Assembly (NCBI GenBank): GCA_023458315.1
Contig: JAEXAH010000005.1
Location: 1 to 30,117 of the forward strand
DNA length: 30,117 bases
Source: Pseudomonadota bacterium
Lineage (GTDB): Bacteria > Pseudomonadota > Alphaproteobacteria > Rhodospirillales > Magnetospirillaceae
Reading direction: 5' to 3'
Shown: positions 23,194 through 30,117 of the stretch, one piece after another
Position numbering within the stretch: position 1 is the first letter of the stretch
How the letters are laid out: every line of letters starts with the position of its first letter
Notes under the pieces: model-generated
Databases searched by the model: none
The model's input: only the letters and a program-made list of their open reading frames with translations
What the model was told of the DNA's origin: nothing
Made by a program: the position numbers and the translations under genes

Positions 23194-25191
23194 GTGCCTG
23201 GGGAGCCGAGTCGCCCTGAATCCCGTGCGCTGCTGGGCCTGACCGCGCTGTACAAGGGCGGGCTCGAGGTGGGATTCGCCGTGGCGCCGCTGCTGCTGGT
23301 CGGCTATCTGCACTTCTTCCAGACCCCGGCCCTGGTGTTCCACCACCACCTGTTCCATGAAATCGCCATCGGCCTGTCCATCCTGCTGTCGCTGTTCGCG
23401 GGGTGGGTGGCGTGGCGCTGTTTCCGGGCCAGCGGCGAACCGGCCCTGCGCTATGTGGCGCTGGCCTTTGTCGGTTTCGCCCTGGTCTACGCGCCGCACG
23501 GCGCCCTGACCCGGCAGGACGACCACAACATGTGGCTGTTCATCCTGTTCGGCCCGGCGTCGCGGGTGGTGATGGCCGCCTTTCTGCTGGAGGCGCTGCT
23601 GCGCTATGGCGAGGCGGTCGAGCCCCCGGCGCGGCGGCGCGATCCCGCCACCTGGATCGGCTGGCTGGCGGCGGTGGTGGCGCTGGACGTGGCGGTGGCC
23701 GGTCTGGCGCATTTGCCGGCGGCCAGCGACCCGCGCGTCCGCCTGATCCTGGAGGGCATGTCCATCGCACTGGCGCTGGGCGGCGTCGCGGTCATCCGCT
23801 GGCGGCGGCTGCGGTCGGGGCTGATGGGGGCCTATCAGGCGGCGCTGGTGGCCTTCGCCATTTCGTCGGTGGCGTTCCTGCTGGCGGCGCCGTGGACCCA
23901 TCTGTGGTGGCTGGCCCACGCCATCTTCGCCGCCGGTTTCTTCATCCTCAGCCACGGTCTGGCCCGCGCGCTGCTGACCAGCCGCTCCATCGTCGGCATC
24001 TATTCCGAGGCCGAGATGGTGGCCCGCCTGTCCGCCGCCGAGGCCGCCGCCGCCGCCTCGCACGAGGCCGAGGCGCGGTTGAAGGCGCTGCTGGAGGGAA
24101 GCCCGGTGGGCGTGCTGGTCACGGCCCCGGACGGCCGGGTGCTGTTCTGCAACCGCCGTCACGCCGAGATCCTGGGCCTGCCGTCCGATCAGGTGCTGGG
24201 GCAGGATGCCAACCGCTTTCACGCCGATCCCGGCCTGCGCCGCCTCAAGGTGGCCGAGGCGCTGGCCAGCGGCCAGACGGTGACGGCCGAGATCGAATGC
24301 GTTCCCGAAAGCGGGCCGCGCCGCTGGTACATGGTCAGTTGGACCCCCGTCGCCTTCGAGGGGCGGCAGGCGCTGGTGGCCTGGGGGCTGGACGTCACCG
24401 ACCGTCACGCCGCCGCCGAGGCGCTGCTGCACGCCAAGCAGGCGGCCGAACTGGCCAATCGCGCCAAGACCCAGTTCCTGGCGGCCATGAGCCACGAATT
24501 GCGCACGCCGCTGAACGCCATCACCGGTTTCGCCGAAACCATGCAGGCGGAAATCCTGGGGGCGCTGGGCAACGACCGCTACCGCGATTATTGCGGCCAT
24601 ATCGTCGAGGCCGCCCACCACCTGACCGGATTGATCAACGACGTGCTGGACGTGTCGCGGGTGGAAAGCGGCCGGTTGGCGTTGCGCGACGAACGGGTGT
24701 CGGTGGCGGCCCTGGTGGCCTCGACCCTGGTGATGGTGGGCGATCGGGCGCGGGCGGCGGATCTGCGGCTGGCGCAGGATCTGGCCGCCGACCTGCCCGA
24801 CCTGCATGGCGACGCCCTGCGGCTCAAGCAGGTGTTGCTCAACCTGTTGTCCAATGCCGTCAAGTTCACCCCCGCCGGGGGATCGGTGACGGTGCGCGGC
24901 CGCCGTGCCGCCGATGGCGGCATCGAACTGGAGGTCGAGGATACCGGCATCGGCATCGCCCCCCAGGACCAGGAACGGGTTCTGTCGGCGTTTTCCCAGG
25001 TGGACGGGCGGCTGGAGCGCCGCTACCAGGGCATGGGGCTGGGCCTGTCGCTGTCGCGCAGCCTGATGGAATTGCACGGCGGCACGCTGAGCCTGGACAG
25101 CGCGCCGGGGCGCGGCACCCGGGTCCGCCTGCGCTTTCCCGCCGACCGCGCCCTGCCGCTTATGCCGCTGCCCGGTTCGGTCGCCGGCTGA
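23194..25191 (+). CDS. Orphan membrane-bound PAS sensor histidine kinase
   Basis: A 665-aa sensor kinase. About 15-275: seven or eight hydrophobic helices forming an integral-membrane sensor I do not recognise, rich in histidine near the membrane (FHHHLFHE, APHG, DDHNMW). About 295-405: PAS domain (LLEGSPVGVLVTAPDGRVLF). About 424-490: HisKA with phospho-acceptor H434 in MSHELRTPLNAITGF. About 540-650: HATPase with the N-box LLNLLSNAVKF, G1 DTGIGIA and G2 GMGLGLSLSRS. There is no receiver domain and no adjacent regulator. GTG 23194 is chosen because GAGGTGGG lies 5 bases upstream and it follows the promoter; an upstream ATG at 23125 would lie ahead of that promoter's -35. It overlaps the convergent hydrolase gene by 32 bases. 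Confidence 0.9.
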   Translation: MPGEPSRPESRALLGLTALYKGGLEVGFAVAPLLLVGYLHFFQTPALVFHHHLFHEIAIGLSILLSLFAGWVAWRCFRASGEPALRYVALAFVGFALVYAPHGALTRQDDHNMWLFILFGPASRVVMAAFLLEALLRYGEAVEPPARRRDPATWIGWLAAVVALDVAVAGLAHLPAASDPRVRLILEGMSIALALGGVAVIRWRRLRSGLMGAYQAALVAFAISSVAFLLAAPWTHLWWLAHAIFAAGFFILSHGLARALLTSRSIVGIYSEAEMVARLSAAEAAAAASHEAEARLKALLEGSPVGVLVTAPDGRVLFCNRRHAEILGLPSDQVLGQDANRFHADPGLRRLKVAEALASGQTVTAEIECVPESGPRRWYMVSWTPVAFEGRQALVAWGLDVTDRHAAAEALLHAKQAAELANRAKTQFLAAMSHELRTPLNAITGFAETMQAEILGALGNDRYRDYCGHIVEAAHHLTGLINDVLDVSRVESGRLALRDERVSVAALVASTLVMVGDRARAADLRLAQDLAADLPDLHGDALRLKQVLLNLLSNAVKFTPAGGSVTVRGRRAADGGIELEVEDTGIGIAPQDQERVLSAFSQVDGRLERRYQGMGLGLSLSRSLMELHGGTLSLDSAPGRGTRVRLRFPADRALPLMPLPGSVAG

Positions 25192-26128
25192 AGGCGTCGG
25201 CCAGGATCGTCGCCGCCTCGGTGACGGCGGCGTCGGCCGGGGGCAGATGGGCGCTCATCTGCATGAAGGAATGGGGCACCCCGGCCTGGACCGACAGCCG
25301 TGCCGCGTTGCCCGCCGCCCGCAGCCGTGCCGCCAGCCGCAGCGAATCGTCCAGCAGACAGTCCAGCCCGGCGCCGATCACCAGTTGCGGCGCCAGACCG
25401 CGCAAATCGGCCAGCAACGGTGCCGCCGCCGGGTTGTCGCGCTGGGCGCGGTCGGCCAGGTATTGCGACCAGAACCAGTCCATGCGCTCGGTGGTCAGGC
25501 CAAAGCCGCCGCCGCCAAAAGCCAGATGGGACGGGGTGTCCAGGTCGGCCGAGAACATGCCGTAGAACAGCACTCCCTGCACCGGCGCCGCCAGGCCGCG
25601 ATCGCGCAGCGCCAGTTGGGTGGACAGCGCCAGATTGGCGCCCGCCGAATCGCCGCCCAGCGCCAGGCGCGCCGCGTCCAGGCCATGGGTGGCGCCGTGC
25701 TGCCGCACCCAGGCCACCGCCGCCAGGGCTTCGTGGATCTGGCCGGGAAAGCGCAGTTCGGGCGCCAGGGTGTACCCGACCCCGATTACCGCCGCGCCCG
25801 AACGCCGGGCCAGCAGCCGCATCAGCCGTTCGTGGGTGTCGATGCCGTTCAGCACGAAGCCGCCGCCATGGAAATACAGCAGCACCGGCACGCCGTCGCG
25901 GCGCTGGTCGGGATAGTGGATACGCAGGCGCACCGCCGTGCCGCGCGGGCTGACGGTCGCCGTCTCGACCACGCCGCCGATTTCGGGCAGGGGGGTGTTC
26001 CACACCATTTGGTAGTCCCAGGCGCGCTGCCGCGCCTCGGCCAGGGGCTGGCGCACCGGGTCGGCCGGGCTCAGCCCCGCCCGGCGGGCGATGGCGGCGA
26101 TGGTGTCCAGGTGGCGGGTATCGGGCAT
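25160..26128 (-). CDS. Alpha/beta hydrolase, HSL (hormone-sensitive lipase) family esterase
   Basis: A 322-aa esterase or lipase. The HSL-family oxyanion motif HGGGF lies near residue 101; the nucleophile S161 is in GGDSAGANL; the acidic residue lies in GLDCLLDDS and the catalytic His in VPHSFMQM. It has no signal peptide, so it is probably cytoplasmic and acts on short-chain esters; the natural substrate is unknown. ATG 26128 has GGAGAG 6 bases upstream; an ORF start at 26170 would lie upstream of the -10. Expression probably depends on the promoter with embedded operator at 26155-26183. Confidence 0.92.
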   Translation of the reverse strand: MPDTRHLDTIAAIARRAGLSPADPVRQPLAEARQRAWDYQMVWNTPLPEIGGVVETATVSPRGTAVRLRIHYPDQRRDGVPVLLYFHGGGFVLNGIDTHERLMRLLARRSGAAVIGVGYTLAPELRFPGQIHEALAAVAWVRQHGATHGLDAARLALGGDSAGANLALSTQLALRDRGLAAPVQGVLFYGMFSADLDTPSHLAFGGGGFGLTTERMDWFWSQYLADRAQRDNPAAAPLLADLRGLAPQLVIGAGLDCLLDDSLRLAARLRAAGNAARLSVQAGVPHSFMQMSAHLPPADAAVTEAATILADAFSRRPNRAAA

Positions 26129-26154
26129 GGGGGCTCTCCGGGAACGATAGGGCG

Positions 26155-26183
26155 AATGTAATTCACACAAACGTTTGCGTCAA
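26155..26183 (-). promoter_or_regulatory. Promoter of the HSL-type hydrolase
   Basis: On the minus strand TTGACG (26178-26183) and TACATT (26155-26160) are exactly 17 bases apart, placing the start point about 20 bases before the gene. Confidence 0.75.
26165..26180. promoter_or_regulatory. LacI/PurR-type operator-like palindrome
   Basis: ACACAAACGTTTGCGT is a 16-bp palindrome with one mismatched pair and a central CpG, very close to the E. coli PurR box (ACGCAAACGTTTTCGT). It fills most of the -35/-10 spacer and touches the -35, so a bound repressor would block the hydrolase promoter. No LacI-family gene lies in the window. Confidence 0.6.
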
Positions 26184-26565
26184 CCGACATTTATTAGTCT
26201 ACTATATTTATGGATTATAAGGTCGGCGCCAACCCTGGACCCGGCGGTTTTCCTTCGGGCGCAAATATTTGCATTTTGCCGTGGGCATAGGCATCCTCTC
26301 GCGGGGGATGCAAGTTCCTGGGGCGTCATCCACGCCGTCAGGACAGTTTTCCCGGGTTTTCGTCACTTTCCGCGCGGATGTTCTGCTGCCGTGGAACATG
26401 CGGAACGGTGTTTTCTTCCGGATCGGAACGCCGCGATGGGGCGCGGCTGTTGTCCGTGACAGAATTTGCAAGGTATTCGCGAAGCCTGGGCCGCCTTCGC
26501 CGATGCCGTGATCTTCCTGGCGGCCCGATACAAGCGCGACAAAAGCGCGAGGAGATGTGGCGGCC
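26184..26565. other. Non-coding region before the TipN-like gene
   Basis: No convincing gene is seen. It contains an A+T-rich start (ATTAGTCTACTATATTTATGG), a perfect 12-bp palindrome GCAAATATTTGC (26261-26272), a hairpin GCATCC/GGATGC (26291-26311) and three CGGAAC/GGAAC words between 26394 and 26430. It presumably carries the promoter and a long leader of the downstream gene; no clear -35/-10 pair could be fixed. Confidence 0.5.
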
Positions 26566-29481
26566 ATGGGTGAGACGACGATCGTGCGTGGCGAGGAAGA
26601 GCAGGGCCTGGACGCCCTCGTCGAAGCGGTGTCCGGCAAGAAATCCGCGCCGCCGCTGCCGCAGCTCTCGGCCGAGCCGCCGCTGTCGCCGCCGGTCCGC
26701 TCCAAGTCCCGCGCCAAGGCGGGCGGTTCGGGCGGCGCCCTGGCCCTGGCGGTCAACGCCGTCGGTCTGGCCGCCACCGTGGCGTGGCTGGCCTTTTGCG
26801 CCTCTTACGTTTCCAACAGCATCGGCTGGGAAAACGTCATGGTCCTGCAACCGCAGGAACTGGGCGGTATCGTCGGCGCCGCCCTGGTGCCCGCCGCCTT
26901 CCTGTGGCTGGTGCTGGCCTGGGCCGACCGTGGCCGCGCCGTGCGCGCCGTCGCCGCCCAATTGTCCGACGAACTCTCGCGCCTGACCTATCCGGCCGAG
27001 GGCGCCGAGACCCGTGTCAAGCAGGTGGCCGATTCCCTGCGCGCCCAGGCCCGCGAATTGTCCGAGGCGTCCGCGACCGCGCTGGCCGAGGCCGAGGCGG
27101 TGCGCAAGGTGATGGCCGGGCAGGTCGAGGCCATGAGCGGTCTGGTCGGCCGCATCAACACCGAGGCCCGCACCGCGCTCGACGCCCTGCGCGGCGAGGT
27201 CGAGCGGCTGACCCAGGCCGCCGATTCCGCCAGCAGCCGGGCGCGCGAGGTCGAGCACATGCTGCGCCTGCAAACCCAGGAAATGTCCACCGCCACCGAC
27301 AACGCCGCCATCAAGGCGCGCGAGTTCGGCGAGGTGATGCAGGCCCAGGTCGCCGCCATCGAGGATGCGTCGTCCCGCGCCGCCGAGCGGGCGGAAACCC
27401 TGTCCGGCCAGATCCGCAAGCATGCCGAGGGACTGGATCAGGTGTCGCGCGCCGCCGTGGACCGCGCCGCCCAGGTGTCCGAGGTCTTCACCACCCAGAC
27501 CGCCCGCCTGCAAGAGGTGTCCGACGCCACCTCGGGCCGGGTCGAGGACGTGGCCGCCACCCTGGCGGGCCGGGTCGAGGCGCTGGAATCCCTGTTCAGC
27601 CGCCAGAATGCCGAACTGGACGGTTCGGCCGAACGTCTGGCCGAACAGACCGGCCGCATCTCGGCGTCGTTGCAGACCCAGGCCACCAGCCTGGACCAGA
27701 CCACCGAACGCGTGCTGTCGCGCATCAAGATCGTCGAGGAATCCATCGGCGTGCAGACCCGCGAGCTGTCCTCTGCCTCGGATCAGGCCATGAGCCGCTT
27801 CCGCGAGATGGAGGAGGTGCTGGCCCGCCACGCCGAGCACCTGCGCGGCACCGCCGACGAGGCCAGCGTCCAGTTGGGCCAGGTGGGCGAGGTCTTCACC
27901 CAGCGCAAGGACGACGTGGACGCGGCGGTGGAACGCGCCCTGGCCCGCGTGCGCGAGGTGGGCGACGCCTTCCAGGGCCAGACCCGCGCCCTGTCCGCCG
28001 CCTCGGATCTGATGCAGGCCCGCGCCCGCGAAGTGTCGGAAACCCTGCGCCTGCATATCGAGGATCTGGGCAAGGGCGCCGAGAAATCGGCCGGTCAGGC
28101 CGAGGCCATCCGCCAGACCCTGCGCAAGCAGGCCGACGAACTGGCCGACGCCGCCAACGTGGTTTCGACCCAGGCCCGCCTGTCCGAAGCCTCGCTGAAC
28201 CAGCAGTCGCGCCACCTGATGTCCACCGCCGATCAGGTGATGGCCAAGGTGAAGACCATCGCCGACACCCTGCGCCAGAACACCAACGACCTGATCTCGG
28301 TGTCGTCGCGCGTCGGCGTCGAACTGGAAGCGGTGGGCGAGGGCCTGCGCCAGCGCACCACCGAAGTGGGCGTCGCCGCCACCCGCGCCACCGCCGAAAC
28401 CGGCAACGTCTCGGACCTGCTGGAACGCGCCACCGGCGCCCTGGCCGTGGCCTCCGAGGACGCCACCGGCCGCGTCAAATCCATGGCCGAGGTGCTGCGC
28501 CGCCAGACCGAGCAGGTGGTGGCCGCCGCCGACCAGACCCAGGCCAGCGTCGGCGCGGTGGGCGAAAAGCTGGGCGACCAATCCGCCGCCCTGGCCCGTG
28601 TCGCCGACGATTCCTCGGAAGTGCTGAAGGCGTTCGGTCAGGCCATCGCCAAGCACGCCGCCGAAGTGGGCGAGGCCGCCCAGCGCGTCTTCCACAATTC
28701 GCAGACGGCGGGCGACGCCCTGCGCCAGATCAGCCGCGATTTCGAGGAAACCTCGAACAAGACCGCCGCCCAGGTCGGCGCCGCGGGCGACATGCTGCGC
28801 GCCGGTATCCGCGACCTGACCCAATCGTCGGAACGCATCACCGCCTCGGTCCGCAACGCCGGCGACAGCATGCGCCGCCAGGGCCAGGAACTGGAAGAAG
28901 CCACCGAACGCACCGGCGCCAAGCTGGAAAGCGCCTTCGAGATGATCCGCCAGAAGTCCAACGATCTGGGCATCACCGGCGACCGGCTGGCGCAGCAGGC
29001 CGAAAGCATGGCCGCCACCTTCGCCCGCCAGTCCAGCGATCTGGTCAATTCGTCCAAGCTGGCCGAGGTCCGCGCCCAGCAACTGGAAGAACGCCGCGCC
29101 AGCGCCTCGGTCGAGCATTTCCTGCAAAACGCCGCGTTCATCGTGGAAAAGCTGCAATCGCTGTCGGTGGACATCGGCCGCATCTTCTCGACCAATATCG
29201 ACGAGAAGGCGTGGAAGGAATTCCATGCTGGCGACCAAAGCGTGTTCGTCCGCAAGATCCTCAAGAATCTGGACAAGCACCAGATCGCGTCCATGAAGAA
29301 CAAGTACGAGGACGACGGCGAGTTCCGCGAATACGTCACCCGCTATCTGACCGAGTTCGAGGCCCTGCTGAACCAGGCCCGCCAGTCCGATTACGCCGAC
29401 GTGCTGACCGGAACCTTCACCTCGTCCGAGGTCGGCAAGCTCTATCTGGTCCTGGCCCGCGCCCTGGGCCGCCTGGAATAA
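26566..29481 (+). CDS. Two-TM long coiled-coil repeat protein, TipN-like
   Basis: A 971-aa protein. Residues 1-57 are a Pro/Lys-rich cytosolic segment; TM1 is about 58-80 and TM2 about 99-119. Residues 151-836 are 27 tandem 25-residue helical units (separate entry); 837-971 form a distinct C-terminal domain (VEHFLQNAAFIVEKLQ, DEKAWKEFHAGD, FREYVTRYLTEFEALL, VGKLYLVLARALGR). Two N-terminal membrane helices followed by a very long coiled coil is the architecture of Caulobacter TipN, the new-pole landmark, so a polarity or cell-envelope scaffold is plausible; identity is not proven. The start is ATG 26566, with AGGAGA 10 bases upstream; a GTG at 26557 would have that site only 1 base away. Confidence 0.75.
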   Translation: MGETTIVRGEEEQGLDALVEAVSGKKSAPPLPQLSAEPPLSPPVRSKSRAKAGGSGGALALAVNAVGLAATVAWLAFCASYVSNSIGWENVMVLQPQELGGIVGAALVPAAFLWLVLAWADRGRAVRAVAAQLSDELSRLTYPAEGAETRVKQVADSLRAQARELSEASATALAEAEAVRKVMAGQVEAMSGLVGRINTEARTALDALRGEVERLTQAADSASSRAREVEHMLRLQTQEMSTATDNAAIKAREFGEVMQAQVAAIEDASSRAAERAETLSGQIRKHAEGLDQVSRAAVDRAAQVSEVFTTQTARLQEVSDATSGRVEDVAATLAGRVEALESLFSRQNAELDGSAERLAEQTGRISASLQTQATSLDQTTERVLSRIKIVEESIGVQTRELSSASDQAMSRFREMEEVLARHAEHLRGTADEASVQLGQVGEVFTQRKDDVDAAVERALARVREVGDAFQGQTRALSAASDLMQARAREVSETLRLHIEDLGKGAEKSAGQAEAIRQTLRKQADELADAANVVSTQARLSEASLNQQSRHLMSTADQVMAKVKTIADTLRQNTNDLISVSSRVGVELEAVGEGLRQRTTEVGVAATRATAETGNVSDLLERATGALAVASEDATGRVKSMAEVLRRQTEQVVAAADQTQASVGAVGEKLGDQSAALARVADDSSEVLKAFGQAIAKHAAEVGEAAQRVFHNSQTAGDALRQISRDFEETSNKTAAQVGAAGDMLRAGIRDLTQSSERITASVRNAGDSMRRQGQELEEATERTGAKLESAFEMIRQKSNDLGITGDRLAQQAESMAATFARQSSDLVNSSKLAEVRAQQLEERRASASVEHFLQNAAFIVEKLQSLSVDIGRIFSTNIDEKAWKEFHAGDQSVFVRKILKNLDKHQIASMKNKYEDDGEFREYVTRYLTEFEALLNQARQSDYADVLTGTFTSSEVGKLYLVLARALGRLE
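27016..29073 (+). repeat. 27 tandem 25-residue (75-bp) coding repeats
   Basis: The protein can be written without gaps as 25-residue lines from V151 to R836, with one extra 11-residue block (VEDVAATLAGR) after unit 7. Each line shows hydrophobic residues at positions 4, 8 and 15, often Gln at 11, small residues at 18-19 and 22, and Arg, Lys, Gln or Glu at 25. Units such as AREVEHMLRLQTQEM, VREVGDAFQGQTRAL and AREVSETLRLHIEDL show the pattern. The 25-residue unit equals two heptads plus a hendecad (7+7+11), seven helical turns. DNA copies are diverged, so this is an old protein repeat and not a recent duplication. Confidence 0.85.
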
Positions 29482-29499
29482 CCCGGGCCATCATGCTCT

Positions 29500-29534
29500 G
29501 ATACCGGCCAACCTTTGATTTGTTGGCCGGTATC
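29500..29534 (+). terminator. Long hairpin after the TipN-like gene
   Basis: A perfect 13-bp stem, GATACCGGCCAAC with GTTGGCCGGTATC, has loop CTTTGATTT and lies 19 bases past the stop. No T-run follows, so it may be an RNA-protecting structure or a weak terminator. Confidence 0.6.
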
Positions 29535-29632
29535 CAGCCGCCATTGCGGCGGCGGCCAAGCCCGCGCATGCGGGCGCCCGGCGAGGGACAATACAACCGG
29601 TCAATTCATTGGCCGGTTGGTATGAAATGTGA

Positions 29633-29664
29633 AAAGGGCGTTTCGCGTAAGCGAAACGCCCTTT
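29633..29664 (-). terminator. Bidirectional terminator between convergent genes
   Basis: A perfect 14-bp stem, AAAGGGCGTTTCGC with GCGAAACGCCCTTT, has a 4-base loop. On the minus strand it is followed by TCACATTTC after its own T-run, and on the plus strand by GTATTT. It sits 43 bases past the rodZ-like stop. Confidence 0.85.
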
Positions 29665-29707
29665 GTATTTGCTGGGATTATCACCGGTTCACGGGGGGAC
29701 TGGCCGA

Positions 29708-30117
29708 TCAGTTCCCGACGGTCAGCTTGTCGGGGTCCAGCTTGATGTCGCGGCGGACCTGACCGGAATTGCCCAGGGGGGCGGCTTTCTTGCCGTCCAC
29801 CGTGACCTCCAGCGCCCCGGCATTGCCGACCATCAGGGTCAGGCCGGGCCGGTTGGGCACCATGTAGCTGTCGCCCCGGCGCAGCAGGCGCGACAGCAGC
29901 AACTGGCCGTCCAGTTCGCGCACCTGAACCCAGCAATCATCACTGACCGCCTTGAGCTGGACGCGGGAATCGCTGTGTTCCTGGCCGATGACCTTGCCGT
30001 CGGGCACGGTGACGGCGGGAGCGGCGGGGGCCGGAACCGGAGTCGGAGTGGTGGTTGCCGGAGTGGCGGGAGTGGCGGCGGCCTGCTGCTGCTGCTGCTG
30101 TTGCGGCGCCGCCGGGG
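29708..30117 (-). CDS. rodZ: RodZ-like protein, C-terminal part (5' end outside window)
   Basis: The C-terminal 136 codons of a gene running out of the window. The end is a DUF4115 periplasmic domain as in RodZ: VQLKAVSDDCWVQVRELDG, GDSYMVPNRPGLTLMVGNAG, then VTVDGKKAAPLGNSG. It is preceded by a low-complexity linker with a run of seven Gln (a CTG/CAG microsatellite at about 30085-30105) and a Thr/Pro/Ala segment. In RodZ this domain lies outside the membrane, linked to the MreB-binding helix-turn-helix that would lie upstream. RodZ supports rod shape. The GTG at 30007 is internal and not the start. Confidence 0.7.
   Translation of the reverse strand, partial: PAAPQQQQQQQAAATPATPATTTPTPVPAPAAPAVTVPDGKVIGQEHSDSRVQLKAVSDDCWVQVRELDGQLLLSRLLRRGDSYMVPNRPGLTLMVGNAGALEVTVDGKKAAPLGNSGQVRRDIKLDPDKLTVGN

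Noticed and set aside
26394..26450. Repeated GGAAC words as a stress-sigma (EcfG) promoter
   Set aside because: No CGTT or GTT falls at the required 16-17-base distance from any of them.
26175..26459. A 94-codon plus-strand ORF in the gap before the TipN-like gene
   Set aside because: It starts with no ribosome site inside the divergent promoter region and its product has mixed, non-protein-like composition.
26338..29280. A 980-codon open frame on the minus strand
   Set aside because: It is antisense to the TipN-like gene and its Gly/His/Leu-rich repetitive product is what the reversed 75-bp repeats give; there is no ribosome site or family resemblance.
30080..30117. Tandem CTG as a CRISPR-like or mobile repeat
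   Set aside because: It is a codon-level microsatellite within a coding linker, with no spacers.

Overview
The window is high-G+C chromosomal DNA, densely packed with genes. Gene order and protein character point to an alphaproteobacterium of the Rhodospirillales, probably Magnetospirillum-like. The supporting clues are an aminotransferase-hom-glpX-recJ cluster, a class I PHA synthase, a DUF2293 protein, a 2-TM plus coiled-coil protein that resembles TipN, and short palindromic intergenic repeats. This is an inference from family knowledge; no search was run. I see no tRNA, rRNA, CRISPR array, transposase or integrase.

Layout. Bases 1-1281 hold the 3' part of a TrpB2-type tryptophan synthase beta gene. 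It converges on cstA-ybdD (1406-3677, minus; pyruvate/peptide uptake), and divergent from cstA is a Cache-HAMP-GGDEF-EAL c-di-GMP protein (3935-6481). After a palindromic repeat pair comes a tightly overlapped minus-strand operon, transcribed aminotransferase > hom > glpX > recJ (11969 down to 6640). Next are a DUF2293 protein and an OmpA-domain lipoprotein (minus), then phaC (plus) with a terminator and a second, nested inverted-repeat element. Two small uncharacterised genes converge at 16.2 kb; one looks like a phage virion accessory protein. The rplM-rpsI operon (minus) has a clear sigma-70-type promoter and a strong terminator hairpin. Divergent from it is a CPA-type cation/proton antiporter, followed on the plus strand by a 71-aa protein, an ECHDC3-like crotonase, a Tat-exported M48 metalloprotease and an MscS channel. 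An RMD1/DUF155 membrane-anchored protein (minus) is divergent from an orphan hybrid-membrane PAS histidine kinase. The kinase overlaps tail-to-tail with an HSL-type alpha/beta hydrolase, whose promoter carries a LacI/PurR-like palindrome. The last large gene (26566-29481) encodes a 971-aa, two-TM protein built from 27 tandem 25-residue helical repeats. The window ends in the C-terminal part of a RodZ-like gene on the minus strand.

Functional themes are amino-acid and carbon metabolism (aspartate-family synthesis, pyruvate uptake, PHA storage), envelope stress and osmotic functions (MscS, M48, antiporter, OmpA lipoprotein), signalling (c-di-GMP, histidine kinase) and cell shape or polarity (RodZ-like, TipN-like).

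The most unusual observations are: (1) the strict 25-residue (75-bp) periodicity through about 690 residues of the TipN-like protein, which predicts a nearly straight rod of about 100 nm; (2) a GlpX-family fructose bisphosphatase in which the metal-ligand Asp and the catalytic Thr of the DP(I/L)EGT motif are replaced; (3) a PurR/LacI-like operator inside the spacer of the hydrolase promoter; (4) a crotonase and a GGDEF domain that have lost catalytic residues; (5) a stand-alone phage-virion-like gene next to a nested inverted repeat.
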